A stretch of 64,000 nucleotides of DNA, taken from positions 310,001-374,000 of the forward strand of contig BDSL01000019.1 in NCBI GenBank assembly GCA_003116995.1, read 5' to 3'. Position numbers and translations under genes: made by a program. Below the pieces are notes generated by a model that was not told the origin of the DNA, made no database searches, and was given only the letters and a program-made list of their open reading frames with translations. Source of the DNA: Yamagishiella unicocca (lineage: Eukaryota; Chlorophyta; Chlorophyceae; Chlamydomonadales; Volvocaceae). This document shows, one piece after another, positions 1 to 9,958 of the stretch (position 1 is its first letter; each line of letters starts with the position of its first letter).

Positions 1-211
1 GTAGGCTTTTGCTTCCTATTACGTTTTATACCTGCCTTTGATTAGACGATGGCTTCCGTCCGTGAATCCCTAGGGGTTAGCACCCGCCGGGCTGTCGCGC
101 GAATCCTTGGTTCTGCAGACTCGCTGCCTGAAAGGAGTAAGGCCTCCAGGGTCCTAACAGCAGTAGCTTGTAGACTCCAGCTGTTTGTCTTTGAGCTAGA
201 GCGCGCTCGTC
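1..211. other. Upstream flank of the kinase gene
   Basis: No exon could be supported here. In the frame of the kinase start there is a stop codon at 197-199, so the ATG at 212 is the first available start. The segment probably holds the kinase 5' UTR and promoter, but no core promoter motif was recognised. Confidence 0.4.
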
Positions 212-3200
212 ATGAACACTTCGGGCTCGGTGTTGAGGGCCTGCTCAGCAGGCTCCAGCAACATTGCCAGCTTCTGGTCGTCGCTGGCAACCAGGGTGGT
301 GGCGTTCAGTCAGGTAGACATCGTTGAACATACCTCTGCTTGGTTTTAGCCGGCCACGAGTCATTAACCTCACGAAACATGACACTCCATTCCCTGTCAC
401 CTGGAAATCCCCAATGCGCTTTGCGCAGGGTACGCCCTTCTGTCTGAACTCTCTGAACTGCTCCAGGTAAGAAACTGCCTAGCGCTTGCTGCGTAACTGC
501 CACAGTCTTGAACCTAAGAGCAGATACGGCTGAATCCGCAGGACTAAACCGCCTGCCGTGATCGCGGCCATGCCCTATCTACCTTTGCAAACGCGTTGCA
601 GGACCTCGAAGCCGCAGTGCTGCTGCTTCCAGGGCAGCTGGGCAGCGAAGCACGGTACAAGCCAGCTCTGGACGAGCTGCAGGCGTTGCTGGCCAATGTA
701 TCGCAGTATCGGTCGGAGTGTGACGACACTAGAAGCCACCTGGAGGCCGCGGTAGGTTGGTCAAGGACCCGCCTGCTTTTAGCTTCCTGCGCAGCGGCAC
801 AGCTGCTGTGCTGCTGGCACCCACTGCAACAGTAATCATATTTTTGCATCCCAGACATACATCAACGCGACCCTTGCACTTACGTCCTACGCACTGCAGC
901 TGAGCGACCTAGTCCACAGCGACGCGGGCGGGGCAACCGTGGGGCCCGCCACCAGCAGCGCCGACGTCGCAGCTGCCACGGTCTCCGCGATCCCGCCCAG
1001 TATCGTACAGGCTGGCTCCGCCAGTGGCTTCTTGGCGGCGCCAGCCCCGGCGACCGCGGTGGACGGCGGCGCTGCCGCCGCCAGCACGGACGCGGCCGTG
1101 CTTCACCGGGTCCGGCAGGTGATTTGCGCCCTCGACCTGGACGTGGACATGACTGAGTGCGGTCAGGTGGGTAGCGTGGCTGGCTGGCTGTCAAGGGCGG
1201 GCCAGGGCGGGAGCGGCACCAGAGCAAGGCCAGGGCGGAGCAGGACGGGATGATGGTACACAGGCAAGGAAATCGGACTGGGGGGGGACTTGATGACTGG
1301 GGCCGTGAGGTTGGGCAGGCAGGCGTGCAGAAGGGCTGCACCAGGGATCGTCGAAAAGGCCAGTCCAAGTCCTGGAAGCCGGCAGGCGGGTGAGTGGCGC
1401 ATCTGGATATGGGGTCGAGGGATGTTATAAATATGAAGTTAAACCATGTGGGTCGCAACAACCCAGACAACTACCAAGCGCCAGCTTTAGCAGCGGGCTT
1501 GAACCACAAAACGTGGCGTACTGGTACTCGCAGGACTTGGACGCGGAGCTGCTGCTGCTGCGGAGGCGCATGCAGCGGGAGCTTGGCTGTCAGGGGCACG
1601 ACTCGCAGAACAGCGACAGCCAGGGGCCAGCGGTGGCGCGGCAGGGGGCGCGCAGGTGGCGAGACGGGCCCGGAGGGCCTTCTGACCCAGGGAGTCCGAA
1701 GAGCCAGGGCGCAGAGGGCTTAGTGTCCACCAGCGGAGCCGCTGCCGACATGATCCGCCTGTCCGCTGTCCATGGTGGCGGCAGCGGTCGGGCTTCTCGC
1801 CTGCACGAGGCCCGCCACGTCTCTCGGCGGTTGGCGGCTCAACACCTGGCGCACCTGAAGGAGCAGCAGCGTCAGATGCTCCAGCGCACCAGGGATGAGC
1901 AGCCCGCTGGCGACGGCGGCGGCGCTGACGCCAGCGACGTGGACGAGCAGCCGGCAGCCCGGCGGCGGAGGATGCAGGCCGTCGAGGCAGTTGACGCTAG
2001 CGACCTGCCCGCAGCCCCATCTGGGTCGGCGCAGGACGATGTCATGGCTCCCAGCGGGAGCTCCACCCTGGCGTCAGGATCCGGCCACGCTCTCCGGAGC
2101 AGCTCAAGTGGCGATGCGGGCAGCGAGGTGCCGCTGGCGGGCGCTGAGGCTGACGGGTCGGGCGCAGGTCGGGCCCCGAGCGCGGACACGATGCCCGGAG
2201 GGCAGGAGCTGTTGGCGTTGGCGGGACCGGGGGTTCACATCGGTGGCGGCAACGGCGGCAGGCAGAGCGGCGGCGGCGGCCCCGCGGCGGTCGTGAACAT
2301 GAGCACAGTGGCCAGCGTGGCTGCGGTGCGGAGGCTGAATCTGGTGACCACGCTTGCGGGCATGTGGGAAGCAGGTCGCCCCGTGGCGCAGCAGCCAGGC
2401 CACGATGGCGGAGGCGAGTCAGACAACGAGGGGGGGCACATGGAGGACCTAGGCAGCGACTGCGGGGACGGCGCCGGCGGCGACGGGGTTGAGATGCCCT
2501 GTCGACCTGCGGAGCAGGCTCCGGCACCCGGGGTCCGACGTTCGCAGCAGCAGCCACTGCCGGAGCTGCCCCAGTGCGGCCGCGCCGCCGCCAACAGCCC
2601 GTTCACGTTCCTGGCGCTCCAGGGCCGTGCGCCCAAAGCGCCGCCGCCGCCTGTGCTGATCCGTCCGGTGTCCCCGCCCGAGCCCCTGCTCGAGGACATG
2701 CCCGCATGGCCAGCCGGCGCCCGTGCCGCGGCACCCGACGGCCGTGGCGGCGGCCGTGAGAGCGGCGGCGGCAGCAGCTGTTCGCCAGTGAGCTCCCCGA
2801 CCGCGGCTGCGGCGGCTGCGGCGCAACGTCCTCGCGGTGCTCCGGCTCCGCTCCCGCTCCCCGATGCATCCGTGCATTTGAGGGTAAGTGGCGGGACCGC
2901 GGGTGGGTGAGTGCCGCCCGGTGGCGGGATAATTTGTTCGTCAGTTTCACCTCCAAAAGCATAACATCGAAGGGTAAAGGCTGTGAATACGGCGTCATGC
3001 TGCAACACAGCACGGTCGGGACCTGACTGCGTATTCAGGTGTGGTGCGGTTGCCGCAACACACACAAAAGAAGCTCCAGGCGGTGGAACGATGCAGCCGG
3101 TGCTGCTCCGTGTGCTGCACCGCTCCGCCCGGCGAGCCGCCCCCTCGCCTCACCCACCGGCTGTCCGGGCGGCTCCGCTCCGGAACCGCTTACACGCTGT

Positions 3201-6200
3201 CCGCATCAATCCATCGCGCGCACGCTGCCCGGTGTGTCGCAGGCTGTGGGAATGGCCGGCTGCTTCGCGCCGCACTGGGCGCCGCCGGGGCCTTTCGGGC
3301 CGCCAGGCCATGGGCTGTGGCTGGGCGACGGCGCGCTGTCGGAGGGCGAGCAGCTGCTGGACTTCGGCCCCGACGTGCCCACACTGGACCTGCACCGGGA
3401 CATCACCGGCTGGGGCGCGTGCCTGGGCAGGTGAGGGAAGGGAATCGGCGGTTGTGGTGGCAAAACGTGTCCTTGGCGGGACCCAAAGGTGCAGTGAGTA
3501 CCCGTAGGCGGCCAGCGAAACGATGTCGGTGTGTATGGGTTTTGGGGCTACCAGGTATGACCCAGGGGTCGTTGGCACAGCCGACCGTACCTCACGGTCG
3601 GTCTTGTACCCCGCTGGCCGCCAGCTCGCTTCTCACCTCAATTGCTCTCCCCGCTTCTGCCGCCCCGCTGCAGAGGCGCCTTTGGCGCTGTGTACAAGGC
3701 GCTCTTTCGCAACAAGCCGGCAGCTGTGAAGGTGCGGGCGCAGCCGGGAGGGCGCCAGGGCGGGCAGTGCTGTCCGGGCGCAGCCACATCGCACCCTTGG
3801 GTTGGATAAAACCCTAAGCCCAAGCTGACGTACTCTCCTTTATTTTCAAGGTGTTTCTGGATGTACCACCGCTCCTCGCTGTCGTATGTATCCCTGGGCT
3901 CGGCAGCCGTAAACCTCATATGTATCGCTCGGCTCGGCGGCCGTACAAAGCAGCACAGGCAACCCGCCGTTTCCGAGATATGAAAGCGGCTCCACCCTCC
4001 TCGGGGGCTCCCCCTGGCACCTCAGGTGCTCCATGGAGGGGCGCTGGACGTCCGAGACATGCTCTCCCTGCGCACCGAGATCAGCTTGCTGTGCCGCCTC
4101 CGCCACCATCCCAACATCATCACTGTGTACGGCGCGGCGGCCGCGCCGCCCGACCACGTGGCTCTGGTTACGGAGCTCATGGACTGTGACCTGTACGACT
4201 ACATCCATCGGCGGCGCCAAGTAAGCCTTCACTGGTGCAGGTTCCGGGTGTAACACACATGCGGAGGCAGACCCCCCTTCCGCAGCTGCCGCCCCGGCCC
4301 GGGGCTGGATCTGATGGCGTTGTTGCAGCCCTCGATTTGCACTCGCCGCGTCCTACCAATCACAGTACGGTACTTATGTACTTATCGTTGTTGCTTCAGT
4401 TAGTACGGCGGTATGATTGTCGCCCGTGCCCGCCCGTCCCAACCTCCCCGCCCCCAGAATTGCGTCCCGCTGGAGGAGGTCCTGGTCATCGCCCGCGCAA
4501 TCGCCGCCGGGCTGTCCGAGCTGCACCCCGCCATCGTGCACAGAGACCTCAAGCCGGCGAACGTGCTGCTCCGCCACTCCGCGCCGCAGCCGCAGGTGGC
4601 CGGGGCCCAGCCGCTGCCCATGGACCGCCGGTTGACGGTCAAGATCGCGGACTTCGGGCTGGCCAGGCACAAGTGAGTGTTTGCTACCATGCTACGATGT
4701 TACATCCGTACTTTCTTACGGCACGCGTCCGTTTGACAAACGGACAGGGCTGCTACGGAGCGCGGGCGCACGAGGGGCTGAGGTGGACTGGGAGTTGTCT
4801 GTTTTGGCGCGAATGGAGACGGGCTGGGGCCTGGGGGCTGCAAGGGGTGCGCCTGGTCGGCACGGGGTCTGGAAACTCGCTCCGGCGCGCCGGCCTCGTG
4901 TTCCGTGCCCGGCGAGTGCTGGCTTGCTTCCAGATGCTGGGGTTCACAGAGGCCAGAGCCAAATACTGCCGGTCAAGACCAAGACAGCCTATGGCCTGCC
5001 CTGACCTAACTCGGCAAATCTGACAAGTGTGTCCTAACCTGACCTGCCCCGACCTAACCTGACCTGCCCCGACCTAACCTGACAACCCCCTTGCCGCCTC
5101 AGGCGCAGCCAGTACCTGTCCACACGGGAACGTGACGCGGGCACTCTCAAGTACATGGCGCCTGGTGGGTCACGTCCAGGAGGCGGCGAGGCGCCAGACA
5201 GCACGGGGGGGAAGCACTGCGGGCAGTGGGGGGTGCACAGAAGGACCAGAAGGTTGTGGTATCTTGTTCGGGGGGGGAAGAGGAAGGCCGTATTAGGCAC
5301 CAGCAGAAGAGCGAGTCCGGCGACCGCTATCGGGGCATAGGAGCGCGGGGTGCTAGGGGCGATGTCTGTGGACTCTGGGCTGGGAGTGGTCCCTACCAGC
5401 TCGTGAGCTGCAGGGCGGACCCGCGGTGGCTTGAGCCCCCCGTGAGTCGCCACTGACCACCATTGACCACCTCACCTCCTGTGTGGCGGCTGCATGGCTG
5501 CGGCTGCTGCTGCTGCAGAATGCGTCGCTACTGGTGGTGGGCGCAGGGACGGCGCGGAGGGCGGCGAGGAGGGCGGCAGCGGGATCACCGAGAAGTGCGA
5601 CATCTACAGGTGTGGGTGCGGGTACGGGCGGAGCGGGAGCTGGGGGAGAGGGCGTTGCGAGGGGCTGAGGGCGCGTGTGCGGTCAGCGGTCACTGCGCCC
5701 CCTTGCTTATGATTGGGTGCGGTGTGGCGGGACGGGGACTTGAGTTCCCCTCCTGCCACATATGTGCTGGCGACTGAGGTCAAGTCGGCATATGGTCGCC
5801 TCCTCTCCTGTCTCCCGGGCATGAGCCGCCCAACCACGCCGGACTCCTCTGGCCTTCCCGCCCTGTCAGCCGCTGACCCCGCCGCCGCCACCTCACGGCC
5901 CCCACCTACCCAACTACCCATCCGCGCAGCTTTGGCGTACTGCTGTACGAGCTGATCACGGGGCGGGAGCCGTGGGAGGGCTGCCACCCCCTGTACGCCA
6001 TGTGTCAGGTGCGTTTGAGGGCGCGGTACCCCGACCAGCGATAAATCGTTGAACCTCGGACTCGCTTTGCTCGTGTTGCTGTGTAACCCAGTCAAAACCA
6101 AGTTGGCGCGCTTTCTTCCATGGCTGCAACACCGCCTGCCGCACCTTCCCTCCAACCCTCCATCCCCCACTCCCCCATGCAGGTGCAGTCAGGCGTCACT

Positions 6201-6401
6201 CTGCAGCTGCCTGACGACCCCGACCGCTGCCCCCCCGCGCTGCGCTCGCTGGTGGAGCGGTGCTGGTGCTACCAGCACCACCAGCGGCCCAGCAGCCGGG
6301 AGCTGCTGGCGGCGCTGGATGGCGTGATCGCGGACTGGCAGCGCCGGCTGTCGGAGGGCGGCGCGCAGACCGCGGCGGAGGCGCCGACACCGTGGCAGTA
6401 G
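212..6401 (+). CDS. Serine/threonine (TKL-like) protein kinase with a helical N-terminal region
   Basis: Exons: 212-313, 602-751, 855-1166, 1534-2883, 3243-3430, 3674-3731, 4026-4220, 4458-4672, 5103-5164, 5519-5609, 5930-6008, 6183-6401. Together they give about 1006 residues with phase kept at every junction. The kinase domain fills the C-terminal third and looks complete. It has a glycine loop (GRGAFGAV, about 700-707), the VAVK-type lysine about 720, an alpha-C glutamate about 738, HRDLKPAN (about 813-820), DFG (about 850-852), APE (about 876-878), then DIYSFGVLLYELITG. This predicts an active enzyme that phosphorylates Ser/Thr; the substrate is unknown. Residues about 1-210 look alpha-helical and partly amphipathic. 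Residues about 210-638 come from one long exon and are low-complexity Gly/Ala/Ser-rich and disordered. A Gly/Glu-rich insert separates APE from the F helix. The closest style is plant and algal TKL/MLK-like kinases. The start is the first ATG after an in-frame stop. Kinase identity is firm; the N-terminal exons are inferred. Confidence 0.88.
5033..5084. repeat. Intronic 20-bp tandem repeat
   Basis: The unit GACCTGCCCCGACCTAACCT occurs twice in full (5041-5080) with partial copies at both edges. It lies in the kinase intron between 4673 and 5102, just upstream of the acceptor. Confidence 0.9.
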
Positions 6402-7089
6402 CAGTAGCAGTGCTACGAGGCGCCGAAGGGAGGTAGCAGTGCTGCTTCAGGGCTCAGGGGTTGGAGCTGACGGTGGCCCCCGAGAGGGACTACCGGTGGC
6501 TCCTCTCGTCAAAACGCGATAAATGGGGTGCATGCGAGTATAGGAGTCGGTACCCTTGTGTCGCTGGGGGCAGAATTTCAACCTGGTTGCTGGTGCGGGT
6601 GACGATTTACGTTACGGGTGGTGTTACCGGTAACCGTTAGCATGTCGTGGTGAAGTGGCGGCTTGCGCTAACATGTGAGTGCGCGGCTAGTGAGCAACGA
6701 ATTATGATATCTCTTTCTCCTCACGGTGTTTTTCAATTACTAGCTTGTATATCTATAACGGTTCTGTCGACTATTTCACGTCCTGGAAGGTGGCTGGATG
6801 TGCTGGGGGGCTTTACGGTCACCATAAGTTGAGGCAGGGTTGCCGACAGGACGAAGCACTGCTGCAAGAAACCACGTTGATTGACGGCGTTGGCAAGGTG
6901 CCAGAAATGTGCTTGCCACGATGTATATGGGACGTACCGCACTAAAATTACACCGTCCGGTTGAAACCTTATATTTCTTTTGCCATAATGACTCGACGAT
7001 GGCAGCTGCACCGCAACATTCAGATCCGACCGCGGCCATTTATATTTTGCCCCAATATGCACGGCACTCTGCATAGCTGACTCAGCTCC

Positions 7090-7094
7090 TGTAA
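7090..7094 (+). terminator. Candidate TGTAA poly(A) signal of the kinase gene
   Basis: TGTAA is the usual volvocine polyadenylation signal. This copy is about 690 nt past the kinase stop. The motif is short, so this is only a candidate. Confidence 0.4.
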
Positions 7095-7319
7095 GGTGAT
7101 TGTGCCCATTGCCTCTCTCTGCCTCTCTCTCCCTTTCCGCGAGCTCTTGACTCGTGAAGCTGCTTTTCACACCCACACACGGCACATGCTTCCGGCGGCC
7201 AGTCGTTGATCCCAACATCGCTTCATCCCGCACGGCGAGCTACCACTAGTGTACGGCACCAACTGCGCGCGCGGTGCGGCAGGAGCCAGTCCTCATCAGA
7301 GTAAGCCTTTCATCAGACG

Positions 7320-7324
7320 TTACA
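7320..7324 (-). terminator. Candidate TGTAA poly(A) signal of the EF-hand gene
   Basis: The plus strand reads TTACA, which is TGTAA on the minus strand. It lies about 515 nt past the stop of the EF-hand gene, a typical algal 3' UTR length. Confidence 0.4.
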
Positions 7325-7839
7325 TGGTACGGCGCACAGGCTCCACTGACCCATGTGGGCCCAGCATCCCAACTTGTGTACGGCCCCAGCTCCTGCTGCG
7401 CCCAGGGCGTACCCCGGATGTGCTCCAGGGTGCCTGGCCGGTTGGCCCTCCATCGGGCGCCATAGATGGAGGGAAGCTCTCCCCCCTACTACTCATCGAG
7501 GTCTCCCCCTGGTTCTGCCCCTGCTCCCTCCCCCCAAGATGTCGCGGTCGTTCCTACTACCAGTGTTATGTTGTGCCCTAGCGCTCCCCCGGCTTAAGAT
7601 GCAGCCGCAGCTGAGTAGTACGGGCTCCAAAACAAGCAACCCAGCTCGCCCGGTCCCCGGCAAAACAACACCAGGGTCTGCCGCTAGCATACCCTTCGAG
7701 CCCCAGAATCCAAATACGGACCAGGAGGGCCGAGGTAGCGGCGGCTCCTGATGGGCCCCCGGCCCTCAGTGGCAGCTGCCGCAGCCGCTGGGCCCCCAGG
7801 CTGCTGCTGATAGCCCCCAGCGGGGCGCTCCTAGTTGTC

Positions 7840-9384
7840 TTACTCCCCGAGCACGCCCGCGGCGATGAAACGCATCACGTTGCGCGCCTCCGACTGGCTC
7901 AGCAGGCCGTCACGATCCGAGTCGGCCTGAGGGAGGGACGGGCGGGGAAACGGGGGGGCAAGGGCGGAGTGGTTGGGGCGGGGGAAGTGCCAGCTAGGTT
8001 GCCGTTCCGTTTCGCAACCTCGGCCTGACCGGCATTCAACTCCTTAGCTTCCTAGCCTCCGGTGGGTTGCCTCACTCATCCTCAAGGGCCCCCCCAAGGC
8101 CCCCTTCCGCTCACCATCTTGAACGCCACCGGCAGCACCTCGCGGCCCCGCTGCCCCAGGTCGCCCAGCCCCGCCGCCAGCTCCGCCTGGCTGATCCCCG
8201 CCACCCCGTCCCGCTCCATCAGCCGCATCCATCGCTCGTCCACCTGCAGGTCCAAAGACATGCCCCGCGCGAACTCGTCCACGCTGCGGCAGCAGCAGGG
8301 GTGGCGGTGGTGTCAGGGGTGGTTGCGTCAGGGGGGCAGCCAAACAGAGACGGCGGGCTTGTTGACGCGAGCAACGAGGCTGCCGCAGCGCCGCTGTGCC
8401 TCAGATGGCACGGCTCGAGTGCCCGGCCTCCAAGGCCTCCGCCTACATCCCCCGCCATCTTCACCGCCTTGGTTTGTCGGCCGTGGATTCGCGGATTCTC
8501 TTTAAACCCCGAGTGCCCAAGCCGCCGAGGCCTCCGAGGCCTCCCCCTACATCCCCCGGCCGCACCTGACGTTGGCGTCGTCGTCGAAGTCCACAACGGA
8601 CATGACGTCACGCACTATCGTCTCCCGCGGGACCTGGAGGAGGAGGCGGGAGCGAGGGCAGGGATGTGGAGCGAGCGGGCCAGGTCCCTCGGCTCCCTAC
8701 CCGGGTTGGAGCTGTCATGTCCCGGGGGGCAAAGCACGCCAACGCCGCAGCCACCAGCGGCCCCAGCCGCGCACGCACCGAGGGGGCCCCGCTGCGCTGC
8801 ATGGCTCCCCGGATTTCGTCCACATCGAGGAGGCCGTCACCATTGGCGTCCATTGCGCGAGTGACCGGCAGCACCAGGTCTGGTGGGGGGGCGGGGCGAG
8901 GTGGGACGGGACGGGGTGCGGAGAAGCGGGGTGAGGCCGGGGGGAAGATGTGGGGCGGAGGGAGAACGGGGGTCGGTGAAAGGAAGTGGGTTGAGGCAGG
9001 CAAGCATGCGTTTGGCTTGGGTCAGGTGGGCAGGTCGGAGCAGTCGGGGAGTCAGTGGGGCCGGGTAGCGGGTGGCGTGAGTGAAGTTGGCGGGGAGGGC
9101 GGGGGCGGAGGGGCGCCAACACAAACCCAGGACCTCTCGGGCGAACGCAACCCCCTCAGAGGCTCTGCGCTGTCGTGCTCACCTGAAAGGCGTGGTGTTG
9201 CGGCGAGAGCGTTACTGGTGCTTGATGCTAGGCCCGCCAGGCCGGCGCCCATCCCCAGAAGAATGCTGCGCCGCGAGCGGGCAGCATCCGGCACCGCGCG
9301 AGAGTTATCCGTGGTCCTAGACGATGCCATTGCTGGGTTGCAAGCCCGCCCGGCGGCACTGCGTAGGATTACTGCTTGCTGCAT
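7840..9384 (-). CDS. EF-hand protein with a thylakoid-lumen-type targeting signal
   Basis: Exons on the minus strand: 9384-9183, 8879-8701, 8633-8566, 8283-8115, 7926-7840. They give 234 residues with phase consistent throughout. The first about 60 residues form a bipartite plastid signal: a basic, hydroxylated stretch, then RSRRS (Arg38-Arg39), a hydrophobic core and an ALA-A cleavage site at about 61. This looks like a twin-arginine (cpTat) lumenal signal. Three canonical EF-hand loops follow: residues 78-89 (D-A-N-G-D-G-L-L-D-V-D-E), 142-153 (D-F-D-D-D-A-N-V-S-V-D-E) and 208-219 (D-S-D-R-D-G-L-L-S-Q-S-E). A fourth loop near 174-184 is degenerate. The protein should bind Ca2+ inside the plastid, most likely the thylakoid lumen; its partner is unknown. 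It is divergent from the DUF3783-like gene across about 575 bp. Intron 3 carries a dispersed repeat (8453-8507). Confidence 0.85.
8453..8507 (+). repeat. Dispersed intronic repeat A, copy 1
   Basis: This 55-bp sequence matches the reverse complement of 43471-43525 at 54 of 55 positions. A diverged third copy lies at 62668-62749. It sits in intron 3 of the EF-hand gene. Near-identical blocks containing CTACATCCCCCG (about 8441-8454 and 8547-8560) flank it as direct repeats. Confidence 0.9.
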
Positions 9385-9958
9385 TGTCGGTCGTTACCGC
9401 AATTTCCCGGACTGATATGGGTCGTGGCTAGGGTGACGTGTCGGTGCCAAACCTGTGCAATAATACAAGCGAAAATGACGTGACAACTGTGGTGAAGACG
9501 CCGCGACGCTGCTGTCGCAGCTGACGGCGGCTGACCCCCGAATGTTTGCTCTCCACGGCCGATCAGCAACGCACCGATATAAGATCCTTATAGGTGACTG
9601 CCCAGGACGGCCTTGCAGCTACAATTACGTGTTCTCAAGCTTTCAGGCGTACGCAGTCCGCTGATGTTCAGGCTTCTGTAGCCGATGACAGCACAGCAAT
9701 AGTAATTTACCACACTTGATACGTTGTAGCATTGCTGACGCTCACTGCCATGAGGAAAGCGGATTCAATCCCGTCGCCGTACAGCCCACGACGCAAGGGC
9801 GTTACAGCTCATCGACACACTCCAAACATCGGTTAATCACTTCATAGTCGTCGTGCGAGATTAACGCCACTGCGGTCTGTCGCGTTTCTCGTCAGTTGTC
9901 ACCATCCGCGTCGCTCTCTCACCATTCGGCCAGGCCGAGGCAAAAGCCGAACCTCGCC
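9385..9958. promoter_or_regulatory. Shared divergent promoter region
   Basis: This is the 574-bp gap between the start codons of the EF-hand gene (-) and the DUF3783-like gene (+), both predicted plastid proteins. It must hold both 5' UTRs and promoters. No specific element was identified. Confidence 0.5.

Larger units (their letters stand above)
6402..7839. other. Convergent 3' intergenic region
   Basis: The kinase gene (+) and the EF-hand gene (-) point towards each other here. I see no exon. TGTAA poly(A)-type signals occur on + at 7090-7094 and on - at 7324-7320, so the region can be read as two 3' UTRs of roughly 0.5-0.7 kb that do not overlap. Confidence 0.55.

Noticed and set aside
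6733..7233. Minus-strand open frame of 166 codons between the kinase and EF-hand genes
   Set aside because: It lies in lower-GC convergent 3' UTR sequence and has no family features.
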